Source of the DNA: Acidobacteriaceae bacterium
GTDB lineage: Bacteria > Acidobacteriota > Terriglobia > Terriglobales > Acidobacteriaceae
NCBI GenBank assembly: GCA_003135495.1
Contig: PLBX01000067.1
Location: 726-7,546, forward strand
Length of the DNA: 6,821 nt
Direction: 5' to 3'
How positions within the stretch are numbered: position 1 is the stretch's first letter; every line of letters starts with the position of its first letter. The translations under genes and the position numbers were made by a program. This document shows, piece by piece, positions 1-6,642 of the stretch. Below the pieces are notes generated by a model. It was not told where the DNA came from. It saw only the letters and a list, made by a program, of their open reading frames with translations, and did no database searches.

Positions 1-79
1 CTGGCATCTCCGCCCCCACGCGTCAGTGAGCCGACCGTTGCTGCTACGTTGCCAAGGGGCAACAAGGGTACCATTGGGC

Positions 80-259
80 ATGAGCAGCATACATCCAGAA
101 TGCCTCGACTCGGACCCTTCTGATCGGTCGGTAGCTGCCGATGTCCTCCTTCGACAGGAGCCAGACGAGGAAGAAGAGGAAGATGAAGAGGAAGATGAAG
201 GCGACGGCAAAGAAGACGACGATGATGACGACGAAGGCGACGACGGCTACTCGGAGTGA
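80..259 (+). CDS. Small highly acidic hypothetical protein
   Basis: A 59-residue protein if it starts at the ATG at 80; a GTG at 26 would extend it to 77 residues. I prefer the ATG because the extra 18 residues look like ordinary leader sequence, although the AAGGG at 64-68 is a weak, distant ribosome binding site. Residues 1-26 are of mixed composition (containing DPSDRSVAADVLLRQ). Residues 28-58 are almost entirely Glu, Asp and Gly, and the protein ends in DDGYSE. There is no signal peptide, membrane segment or catalytic motif, so it is probably cytoplasmic and largely disordered. Its close placement upstream of a metallopeptidase remnant suggests the two were once co-transcribed. I have the impression that similar acidic-tailed small proteins occur in Acidobacteriota, but that is recollection, not a search. 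The ordered N-terminal half and clean stop favour a real gene. Function unknown. Confidence 0.55.
   Translation: MSSIHPECLDSDPSDRSVAADVLLRQEPDEEEEEDEEEDEGDGKEDDDDDDEGDDGYSE
176..199 (+). repeat. Two perfect tandem copies of a 12-bp unit in the acidic tail
   Basis: The unit GAGGAAGATGAA occurs twice head to tail (176-187 and 188-199). It adds the residues EEDE twice, in frame, to the acidic protein. Such in-frame repeats arise easily by replication slippage and probably make the tail length variable between relatives. Confidence 0.7.
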
Positions 260-290
260 GCGGTCCCTTATTTATTTCTGTGGGTGAAGA

Positions 291-410
291 ACGAAGCGTG
301 AAGATTTCGCAAAGATAGTCGAGGAGGCGCTCGACTCGCTCCCACAAGAATTTCGCAGTCGCATTCAGAATGTTGCGGTTCTGGTATCCCCAGGGCTCGT
401 TTCTGGATAA
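291..410 (+). pseudogene. N-terminal remnant of a zincin-like metallopeptidase (PF06262 type)
   Basis: From 291 the frame reads T-KREDF, then IVEEALDSLPQEFRSRIQ and NVAVLV. This pattern (acidic helix, LDSLP, EF, then NVAVLV) matches the N-terminus of the small 'metallopeptidase family protein' group. Those proteins are normally about 110-150 residues long and carry a C-terminal HExxH zinc site. Two lesions are visible. The codon before KREDF is ACG where the family would start with ATG, and no other in-frame start lies between it and the TGA at 285-287. After codon 32 (position 386) the expected acidic continuation is lost, and the frame closes at TAA 408-410 after 39 codons. No HExxH-coding sequence was found downstream on the plus strand. 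It sits 31 bases after the acidic gene, consistent with a former two-gene unit. I am fairly sure of the family, based on recognition only, and confident it is non-functional. Confidence 0.6.
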
Positions 411-787
411 CTTGCACTGGTACTTGGAAAAATGCTGCCGGGTACCGACGCCTTCGCAATCGTGCGGGTATAGTTGCGGCCCAGTGGCAAAATAGCTCTC
501 AAGCGGCAAAATGGTTCGCACGTGACTGCGTGCTTGCGCGCAGCATGAGACTCCCATTGTCGGGCGTCCCTATCCCTCACCGACCAAGTAGCGAGATTAG
601 TATTGCGAATCGGCCTCTGGCAAGGAGTGCAAGACTTCCGTTAATCGGTCCTGCTGCGGCATTGCAATGGGAGTACTAGGTCGTCCACCCCTACGGCTTC
701 TAGGCCCTTCAGTTTTACGGCGTACCGGACGGCAATCCGGCGATTTGCCACTCGAAAGCTCTACCTCGAACCGGATAAAATATTGAT
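387..787. other. Gene-free stretch, possibly a decayed or rearranged junction
   Basis: About 400 bases between the metallopeptidase remnant and the 3' end of the amidohydrolase gene. Only short open frames are present, such as 545-679 (+, 44 codons) and 370-495 (+, 41 codons), with no ribosome binding site or recognisable motif. On the minus strand, two overlapping frames between about 597 and 787 stay open for roughly 40-65 codons, one containing MPQQDRLTEVLHSLPEADSQY-like residues before a stop at 599-597. Neither has a credible start. The near-repeat GGCAAAATAG / GGCAAAATGG occurs at 486-495 and 505-514. No transposase, terminal inverted repeat or tRNA was found. It may be decayed coding DNA, but I cannot assign it. 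Confidence 0.5.
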
Positions 788-2467
788 TCAGTGCTCAACC
801 GAATTGAATGTCACGCGTCCAGCCACCACGGTCATGCGGATGGCAAGTGCCCTCAACTCATTGATGGGCGTCTTATACGGGTCCGCAGAAATTACGGTGA
901 AATCCGCGTAGCGGCCGGCGGTCAGCGCTCCGAGATCTTTCTCCTGGAAAGCGGCATACGCGGGACCCGCGGTCATCGAGCGCAGCGCCTGGTCAACATC
1001 AATGCTTTGGTCGCTATACCAGCCTTTTTCTGGTTTGCCGTCGGCACCTCGCCGCGTCACTGCACAATACAGGGTGTCGAGCGGCGAACCCGAATCGGAC
1101 GCTGGGTAGTCCGTCCCGGCGGCCAAGATTACACCGGCGTTTAACAAGTCGTGCGTTCGAAGTATCCAGTGGACCCTTGATGGCCCAACGCGGTCTTCAG
1201 CCCACCGGCTGTATTCACCCACAAAGACAGGCTGAATTGATGCGATGATGCCAAGGCGTGCAAAAAGAGATAGGTCCTCATTCCTAACGATCGAAGCATG
1301 CTCAATTCGGAAACGGTCATTCGGGGTGACGCCGGATTTTTCGAAGGTATCGAGGGCCCGCCTTACCGCTCGGTCTCCGATGGCATGTGTGTTGACCTGA
1401 AATCCCTTTTGACGCGCCGACCGGACAATCCTTTCGACATCCGTATCTTTCATCAATTCCAAGCCATGCTCCTGTGGCGCATCCGAGTATGCGTCGGTCA
1501 TTTCGGCCCCTCGTGACCCGAGGGCGCCGTCAAGGAAAAGCTTGAAGCTGCGGACCGCCAGCATGCCATTCCCGAGGTCCAATTCCGGGCCGTTCGCGAG
1601 GTAGTGCGTCACTGCCGCCTCGCCATTGGCCATTGCATAGACCCTAACGGGAAGCTCCCCCCTCTGTAGCAGGTCCTTATATATAGAAATGGTTTCAAGA
1701 TCGACACCGGCGTCGTGGACGCTGGTTAATCCCCATCGAGAGCACTGCTGAAGAGCGATGCGTATGCGATGTTCCTTTTCGGCGTGCGAGGTCTTAGGAA
1801 TGACACCGCGAATCAACTCTTGCGCGTGATCGACAAGCATGCCCGTTGGCTCATGTCCGGCAGCACGCCGAATCAGTCCGCCATCTGGATCAGGAGTGTC
1901 GCGTGAAATCTTGGCAAGCGCGAGCACTTTAGAGTTAATCCACGTAGAATGCCCATCGATGCGACTGAGCGCAACCGGGTGATCGGCGCTGACCGCGTCC
2001 AGTTCCTTCGCGGTTGGAAACACTGCAGGATGCCAGAAACCCTCGTCCCAACCCCCGCCAGTTATCCATGTGCTATTAGGAGACGTGCGAGCGGCTTCTG
2101 CAACCTTCGCCAATATCTCAGCTTTCGTTAGACCGCGGAGATTCAGCTTCTCCAGTTCCTCCCCGACGCCTTCCACGTGAATGTGAGCATCAGCAAAGCC
2201 GGGAAGCGCGACGCCCTTGATTATGACCTTGACGGTTTTCTTGTTCGCAAGAGCCTCCACCTCGGAACGGGAACCAATCGCAACGATTCGCCCAGCGGAA
2301 ACCGCCATTGCTTCGGCCCTTGGATGAGACCGATCAAGCGTGAGAATCTCACCGATGAAAATGGTGTCAGCGACAGGCGATTGGGCGTAGATCGTAATTG
2401 TGGCTGGGCTGATCAGCAATGCGACAATCGCGACAAGAGAGAGGCCGCGCACTGCAAAAAGACACAT
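788..2467 (-). CDS. Exported YtcJ-like amidohydrolase (amidohydrolase 3 family)
   Basis: A metal-dependent hydrolase of the amidohydrolase superfamily, in the YtcJ group whose studied members cleave C-N bonds such as N-substituted formamides; the substrate here is unknown. The frame is open to a GTG at 2647 (619 aa), with ATGs at 2557, 2551 and 2467. I chose 2467 (559 aa) because it gives a standard Sec signal peptide: MCLFAVR, a hydrophobic core, and likely cleavage after IYA before QSPVAD. No start has a clear Shine-Dalgarno sequence, so this is the least certain point. In 619-aa numbering, the metal motif DAHIH gives His155 and His157. Lys369 lies in RSFKLFLDGALGSRG, and His421 in NTHAIGDRA. 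His450 is in RIEHAS and Asp513 in AAGTDYP. All motifs are in order, and the C-terminal small-domain segment (GRYADFTVISADP) is complete, so the gene looks intact. It follows the receptor in the same direction, probably in one transcript, and the protein should act outside the cytoplasm. Confidence 0.85.
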   Translation of the reverse strand: MCLFAVRGLSLVAIVALLISPATITIYAQSPVADTIFIGEILTLDRSHPRAEAMAVSAGRIVAIGSRSEVEALANKKTVKVIIKGVALPGFADAHIHVEGVGEELEKLNLRGLTKAEILAKVAEAARTSPNSTWITGGGWDEGFWHPAVFPTAKELDAVSADHPVALSRIDGHSTWINSKVLALAKISRDTPDPDGGLIRRAAGHEPTGMLVDHAQELIRGVIPKTSHAEKEHRIRIALQQCSRWGLTSVHDAGVDLETISIYKDLLQRGELPVRVYAMANGEAAVTHYLANGPELDLGNGMLAVRSFKLFLDGALGSRGAEMTDAYSDAPQEHGLELMKDTDVERIVRSARQKGFQVNTHAIGDRAVRRALDTFEKSGVTPNDRFRIEHASIVRNEDLSLFARLGIIASIQPVFVGEYSRWAEDRVGPSRVHWILRTHDLLNAGVILAAGTDYPASDSGSPLDTLYCAVTRRGADGKPEKGWYSDQSIDVDQALRSMTAGPAYAAFQEKDLGALTAGRYADFTVISADPYKTPINELRALAIRMTVVAGRVTFNSVEH

Positions 2468-2650
2468 TCGGTTCGTGTATGCCGTGCGGCCCCACGTTGC
2501 ACCGCTCGCGCCACGTAATAATTTGAACAGCTGCGATACCGGGTTCCTCATATCCATCACCAGTTCTACTGGATACGGAGCCGTTGACGTCCCACTCAAC
2601 ACATTCCGGCCATGAGCTCCGTTTTTCTCACAAGTAGGTCCGCACACGCA

Positions 2651-5344
2651 TCAAAAGCTGTATCGAAGTGCGAACTGCATAAGTCGTGGCTTCGTCAACG
2701 TGCTGTTATAGGTTCCGAACACGGAGGCGGGCTGTTCCAGTTGTCCCGTATTCTGTGGCAAGGACGCCACGTCGAATCGAACTGCGTTGGTAACGTTGAA
2801 TACCTCCCAGCTGAACTTCAGGCTCTGCGATTCGGTGACAGACCACAACTTGCTGAGGCCGCTGTCGATTCCGAAGTAGCCCGGCCCGCGCAACTCGTTA
2901 CGTTGTCCCGACTCGCCCGGCAAAGAATAGCGAAAGTCGCCCTGCGCCGCGACTGGGTCCTTGAACAGACCGGGATTGCCATTTTGATTGAGGAAAGTGC
3001 CGGTTTGCGGCCTGGGTCCGGACAGAATTGCGGTTGATGGCAGATACCAATCGGTAGGAAAGCTCGTGAAAGTCTCGATTGTGGTGGGGAAGCCACTGGT
3101 CCAGCGGGCCAACCCAGACCACTGCCAGCCCCCGATGACGGCGTTCAGTAAGCGTCCCGAAGAGCCAGCAAGCCGCTTTCCCCGTCCGAACGGCAGTTGG
3201 TAAACCCAATTGGTATTGAACTGGTGGGTGGTGTCAAAGTCCGATACGCCCCGAAGCTGTGCCGGTGACCAGGAGTTGATGATCTGGTCAGCCTGATAGT
3301 AAGCATCGACATTGTTTACCCGCTCCGCGTTGGATCCTATATCGATTGACTTGGAGTAAGTGTAGTTGAAATCCCACTGCAGGCCCTGTGTCATCCCATG
3401 CCGTATCGTTACCTGCAGCGCGTGATAAGAACTCGTGCCGGCGCCTCGCCAGGAGTAGAGCGACGCGAACTGCGGATTGAAATATGCATTCGGACCAAGC
3501 TTGGAGCAGGCCGGGAAGCACGGGTTGGGACCAAGCCCAAGCTCTCCGGGCACGTCGGCAAAGATGAGCGGAAGAGTTTCGTTGTGCAGGGCACAGGCGT
3601 ACGAGCTGTACATGGCTTGCGTCGCCGTCGGAGAGAAGTTGCCAGGCAACGTGGCCGAGCCCGGCGTGCAGGAACCAAAATCCGCTCCATCGTAGACGCC
3701 CGCTGCGGCTGGGAACATATTCTCCCAGTAGGGAATCTTCGCCAAACTCTGAATTGGAGTGCCGTTGGCGGCCGCCTTCGAGAGAAGAGTTGCCGCGGCA
3801 AAGTAATCCGTCCCTGATTGCTTGTCCACAATGTCGAGTGGCATTGCCATATCTTCTTCTTGCAGTAGACGGCGTCCCAGCCGTCCAATGTAAGCCACGT
3901 CCAGGACGAAGTTACGACGCAGCTCCCGGCTAATGGAGAAATCAAACACGTGGGAGTATGGCGTCTTCATCTTGTCGTCCACACCCCAAGAGTTCGCCAC
4001 GCCGTCGGGCAGTCCGCTGGGAGCCAGTTTCGGGAATCCCCCAGTTGGGGGTGCCGCGATGAGCGCGGGCGGGATGGTATCGACACTACTGAATCGTGGT
4101 GAGTTATCGATCGTATATTGGCCGATCGGATTCGGAATTGTCGTTGTCAGGCCGAAGGAACCGTTGCGATCAAAGCTGTCGACGATCCCTTGGCCGAAGT
4201 GATCGTAGTAAATGCCGTAGCCGCCGCGGATGACCGTCCGCGTCGAATCGGCGAAGGGCAGCCAGGCGAAGCCGAAGCGCGGCTGAATGTCCCTCCAATC
4301 CGTCACGTAGTTTGTTCGCTGGTGGGAATTGGCAAAAACTTCGCCGCCGAGAAGCGGGCGGGTGACCGGGTTGCCGCTAATCGGGTCGGTGTATGAAAAC
4401 GTTCCATTGTTCAAAGGGCTGACCACGTTCGGATCAAACCAGTTCTGCCGGTTGAAGCGATCGGTGCGGGGCAGTGAAACGTCGTAGCGTAATCCCAGGT
4501 TCAACGTGAGTTTGTGAGTTGCCTTCCAGTTGTCCTGGGCAAACACTGCGTACTGATAATTTTCCGTCGCGGGCTGGAACTGGATTTCGTAGAAGCCGCT
4601 CTGCACCTGACCCATCATGAAGCTGGCCATGTCATCTCCGCCGGCGGTCGTGCCATCGTTGCATGTCGATGCACCGCCGACCGCCGGGCAAATTGAGCTG
4701 CCCCGGTTATCAAAATTGAAATAACCCAGCGGCGCGTTGGTCTGAATGTAATTCTGTTGATGCAACCGGCCTTCGGCCCCGAACTTCAGTTCGTGAGGGC
4801 CGTGGATCTTGGTCACCATCCCCGCAAGCTGACCGGTAAGCTCTCCTTGCTTGTAGTTGCCATAGGGGTCGTTTCCGGCATTGGGAAAGCCCGCGTTCGC
4901 ATAATCGTTAATGAACATCGCAGGAACGCCGTTGAACCCATTCCCCTTCAAATAAGACGGAAAACCTAGAGTGCTAAGCGGATCGGAACCCAGGCTCGAG
5001 TTGTAGGCAAAAATGAGCATGGCGCCGCGCGTGATGCCAAACGTCGTGGTCAGCAGCAGCGTGGGAGTGAAAGTGTAGGTATCGTTGATCGCGAATATAT
5101 GCGCGGTGCTCTTGTTGGATCCGCCGCCACAGGGATCGATGACGGTCTTGAAGCAGTCATAACCAGTATAGGAACTCCATTCCTGAGAGTACTTGGCACT
5201 CAGCAGGTTCTTTTCACTGAAGCGATGGTCGATCCTCACATCGAATTGGTCGTTCGAGTTCGGGGTCGCTCCCGAGGCGGTCCAGTTTTTGTAGAGCGTG
5301 GGATTCGCCATGGTCGGCGTCGGAAGGGGAAATAGGCTCATCAC
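2651..5344 (-). CDS. TonB-dependent receptor, C-terminal part (beta-barrel)
   Basis: An 897-residue segment carrying most of the outer-membrane beta-barrel. Recognisable elements in order are FDVRIDHRFSEKNLLSAKYS, HELKFGAEGRL near 185, YAVFAQDNWK followed by LTLNLGLRYDV near 265-290, and IQPRFGFAWLPF near 353. These are followed by VIRGGYGIYYDHFG near 371, FVLDVAYIGRLGRRL near 480, LQWDFNYTYSKSIDIG near 655, and SLKFSWEVFNVTN near 841. It ends in MQFALRYSF, with the terminal Phe preferred by the BAM machinery. The nominal start is a GTG at 5344 with an ATG next at 5341. Neither has a ribosome binding site or signal peptide, so independent translation would give a protein that cannot reach the outer membrane. 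Eight cysteines lie in four close pairs. The next gene begins in the same frame, 183 bases after this stop if its 2467 start is right. Confidence 0.85.
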   Translation of the reverse strand: MMSLFPLPTPTMANPTLYKNWTASGATPNSNDQFDVRIDHRFSEKNLLSAKYSQEWSSYTGYDCFKTVIDPCGGGSNKSTAHIFAINDTYTFTPTLLLTTTFGITRGAMLIFAYNSSLGSDPLSTLGFPSYLKGNGFNGVPAMFINDYANAGFPNAGNDPYGNYKQGELTGQLAGMVTKIHGPHELKFGAEGRLHQQNYIQTNAPLGYFNFDNRGSSICPAVGGASTCNDGTTAGGDDMASFMMGQVQSGFYEIQFQPATENYQYAVFAQDNWKATHKLTLNLGLRYDVSLPRTDRFNRQNWFDPNVVSPLNNGTFSYTDPISGNPVTRPLLGGEVFANSHQRTNYVTDWRDIQPRFGFAWLPFADSTRTVIRGGYGIYYDHFGQGIVDSFDRNGSFGLTTTIPNPIGQYTIDNSPRFSSVDTIPPALIAAPPTGGFPKLAPSGLPDGVANSWGVDDKMKTPYSHVFDFSISRELRRNFVLDVAYIGRLGRRLLQEEDMAMPLDIVDKQSGTDYFAAATLLSKAAANGTPIQSLAKIPYWENMFPAAAGVYDGADFGSCTPGSATLPGNFSPTATQAMYSSYACALHNETLPLIFADVPGELGLGPNPCFPACSKLGPNAYFNPQFASLYSWRGAGTSSYHALQVTIRHGMTQGLQWDFNYTYSKSIDIGSNAERVNNVDAYYQADQIINSWSPAQLRGVSDFDTTHQFNTNWVYQLPFGRGKRLAGSSGRLLNAVIGGWQWSGLARWTSGFPTTIETFTSFPTDWYLPSTAILSGPRPQTGTFLNQNGNPGLFKDPVAAQGDFRYSLPGESGQRNELRGPGYFGIDSGLSKLWSVTESQSLKFSWEVFNVTNAVRFDVASLPQNTGQLEQPASVFGTYNSTLTKPRLMQFALRYSF

Positions 5345-5371
5345 CTTCTGGGCGACGGAGTCGATCAGATT

Positions 5372-5374
5372 TCA
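5372..5374 (-). other. In-frame TGA interrupting the receptor
   Basis: Minus-strand codons run GGC ATT ACC TGA AAT CTG ATC GAC. Both sides are receptor coding sequence in the same frame, so a single base explains the break. The base after TGA is A, which is not the leaky TGA-C context. I saw no hairpin immediately downstream of the kind bacterial selenocysteine insertion needs. Confidence 0.85.
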
Positions 5375-6631
5375 GGTAATGCCCGGAGCAGGTTGGAGAT
5401 TCGCAGGCAGAGAAGGACTGCCAGGGCTTACATACAGGTCAATCCGGTTGTTGGGAATGGGGGTGCTGCGAACGGGTCCGCCGTCGGTGTTGCTATAGGC
5501 GCCGGAATAGGGATCCCAGAGCTGTCCTGAGTTCAGTTGGTTGCCCGAGCCATCGGTGCAGACCCCGGAGGAATTGAACGAGCCGCCTTGCGAAGTGCAC
5601 ACCTCGCCAAAGTTCCCGTTGCGCATGGCGGTGCTGGGCACGCCCGCGAAGTAAGTATTCATATTGCTGGCACGCAGACCCTCATAGTCGAAGAAAAAGA
5701 AGGTCTTGTTCTTCCAGATGGGCCCACCAAAGGTGGCGCCGAAATCGTGCCGGTGAACCGGAGGAATGGGAATGCCATTGCGATCGTTGAACCAGTCGTT
5801 CGCGTCGGTGATGGTGTTGCGAACGAAGTCGTACACGCTGCCGTGGAATGTGTTGGACCCGGCCCGCGTGACCATGTTGAGAATCGAAGCGCCCGAGAAA
5901 CCGTATTCGGAGCTGAAGTTCGTCTGCTGCACTTTGAACTCTTCCACTGCCTCCGGCGAGGGAATGTACACGGCTTGAGTGATGCCGCCGTTGGGCTCGA
6001 AGTTAGTGACGGAGGCACCATCCATCAGAATGTCGGCACTCGCTCCGCGGCTGCCGTTGGAAACGAAGTTCGTCGCGCCGCAATTGTGGCACTGATCATC
6101 CATGTCGTTGACGCCGGGCGAGAGATAGGTCAACTCCGTCACATCGCGGTTAATTAACGGCAGATCATTAATAAGCCTGCGGTCGATGACCTGGCCGGTT
6201 ACCGCATCTTCGGTAGCGAGGGCCTGCGCCTGAGCCTTAACCTCAACGGTTTGCGCGGCGCCTGCAATCTTCAGAGTGAGATTGGCCGTCGGGTTCTCAC
6301 TAACGTTCAACTTGATATGAGTGAGTACAGCCTTCTCAAACCCTTTTATCTCCGCCGACACGGAGTACAAGCCGGGCGGAATCGAGACGAATAGATACCG
6401 CCCGCTACTGTCCGACGTGGTCGTGAACTGGTATCCCTTCTGCTCGTCGAGGAGGGTGACTTTTGCCCCTTGAACCACGGCTGCGGACTGGTCTGTCAGA
6501 ATGCCACTCACAGTGCCGAAGTAGCCCTGGCCGAAAAGCAAGGTGGGAAGTGCAACCACGGTTGCCATGATCAAGAAAGCGGCTAGAAACCTTTGTGAAC
6601 TGGTCTGAAGTTTCGAAGCGGATGTATGCAT
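5372..6631 (-). CDS. TonB-dependent receptor, N-terminal part (signal peptide, regulatory domain, plug)
   Basis: A 419-residue segment of an outer-membrane receptor. Residues 1-36 form a Sec signal peptide: a basic and polar start, the hydrophobic run FLAAFLIMATVVALPTLLF, and probable cleavage near FGQG. Residues 37-121 are a carboxypeptidase-regulatory-like beta-sandwich (PF13620 type: GTVSGILTDQSAAVVQGAKV, then SSGRYLFVSIPPGLYSVSAE). Residues about 138-260 are the plug, with NGSRGASADILMDGASVTN and VEEFKVQQTNFSSEYGFSGA followed by NMVTRAGSNTFHGSVYDFVRN, which is typical of acidobacterial Oar-like proteins. The barrel begins from about 262 (FGGPIWKNKTFFFFDYEG). Plug Cys181 and Cys184 form a CxxC. 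The ATG at 6631 is supported by AAGGGG at 6642-6637, five bases upstream. The family imports large or scarce substrates with TonB energy; the ligand here is unknown. Confidence 0.85.
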   Translation of the reverse strand: MHTSASKLQTSSQRFLAAFLIMATVVALPTLLFGQGYFGTVSGILTDQSAAVVQGAKVTLLDEQKGYQFTTTSDSSGRYLFVSIPPGLYSVSAEIKGFEKAVLTHIKLNVSENPTANLTLKIAGAAQTVEVKAQAQALATEDAVTGQVIDRRLINDLPLINRDVTELTYLSPGVNDMDDQCHNCGATNFVSNGSRGASADILMDGASVTNFEPNGGITQAVYIPSPEAVEEFKVQQTNFSSEYGFSGASILNMVTRAGSNTFHGSVYDFVRNTITDANDWFNDRNGIPIPPVHRHDFGATFGGPIWKNKTFFFFDYEGLRASNMNTYFAGVPSTAMRNGNFGEVCTSQGGSFNSSGVCTDGSGNQLNSGQLWDPYSGAYSNTDGGPVRSTPIPNNRIDLYVSPGSPSLPANLQPAPGIT

Positions 6632-6635
6632 CTTG

Positions 6636-6642
6636 CCCCCTT
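6636..6642 (-). promoter_or_regulatory. Ribosome binding site of the receptor gene
   Basis: On the minus strand AAGGGGG precedes ATG with about five intervening bases. This is the only strong Shine-Dalgarno sequence in the window and fixes the receptor start at 6631. Confidence 0.7.

Larger units (their letters stand above)
2651..6631 (-). pseudogene. Oar-like TonB-dependent receptor gene interrupted by one in-frame TGA
   Basis: The two coding segments listed separately are one gene: they share a frame, and only codon 420 (TGA, 5374-5372) interrupts 1326 codons. The nine codons after the stop read NLIDSVAQK and run straight into VMSLFPLPTP, a conserved stretch where related receptors have something like NRIDPVAQK-LFP. 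The usual domain order is complete: signal peptide, carboxypeptidase-regulatory-like fold, plug, large barrel, and terminal aromatic RYSF. The reconstructed length suits the family. The preceding residues (PAPGIT) make a Gly codon GGA a likely ancestor of the TGA, but that is inference. If the base is real, neither half can work alone: the first lacks most of the barrel and the second lacks an export signal. No other lesion is visible, so the damage is recent or is a sequence error. Confidence 0.8.

Noticed and set aside
370..495. 41-codon plus-strand frame starting MLRFWYPQG
   Set aside because: It overlaps the metallopeptidase remnant in another frame and has no ribosome binding site or known similarity.
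268..580. Two overlapping minus-strand frames (268-459 and 365-580)
   Set aside because: They run antisense through the metallopeptidase remnant and junction, with arginine-rich composition and no domain signature.
545..679. 44-codon plus-strand open frame
   Set aside because: No ribosome binding site, no familiar motif and proline/arginine-rich composition typical of chance frames. It lies in the decayed junction.
725..740. Hairpin CCGGA-loop-TCCGG as a terminator for the amidohydrolase gene
   Set aside because: The stem is only five pairs, and no T-run follows on the minus strand, so it does not meet the usual pattern for an intrinsic terminator.
2468..2647. 60-residue N-terminal extension of the amidohydrolase from the GTG at 2647
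   Set aside because: It would place about 68 residues before the hydrophobic signal core, has no ribosome binding site, and starts only three bases after the receptor stop. Intermediate ATGs at 2557 and 2551 remain possible.
5372..5374. TGA as a selenocysteine codon
   Set aside because: No obvious stem-loop follows within the next ~45 bases, receptors of this family are not known selenoproteins, and the surrounding residues suggest a glycine or similar at this place.
5537..6157. 206-codon open frame on the plus strand
   Set aside because: It lies wholly opposite the receptor plug region, whose motifs are unmistakable. It has no recognisable domain and is a by-product of the GC-rich antisense strand. 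The other long plus-strand frames opposite the receptor and hydrolase were rejected for the same reason.
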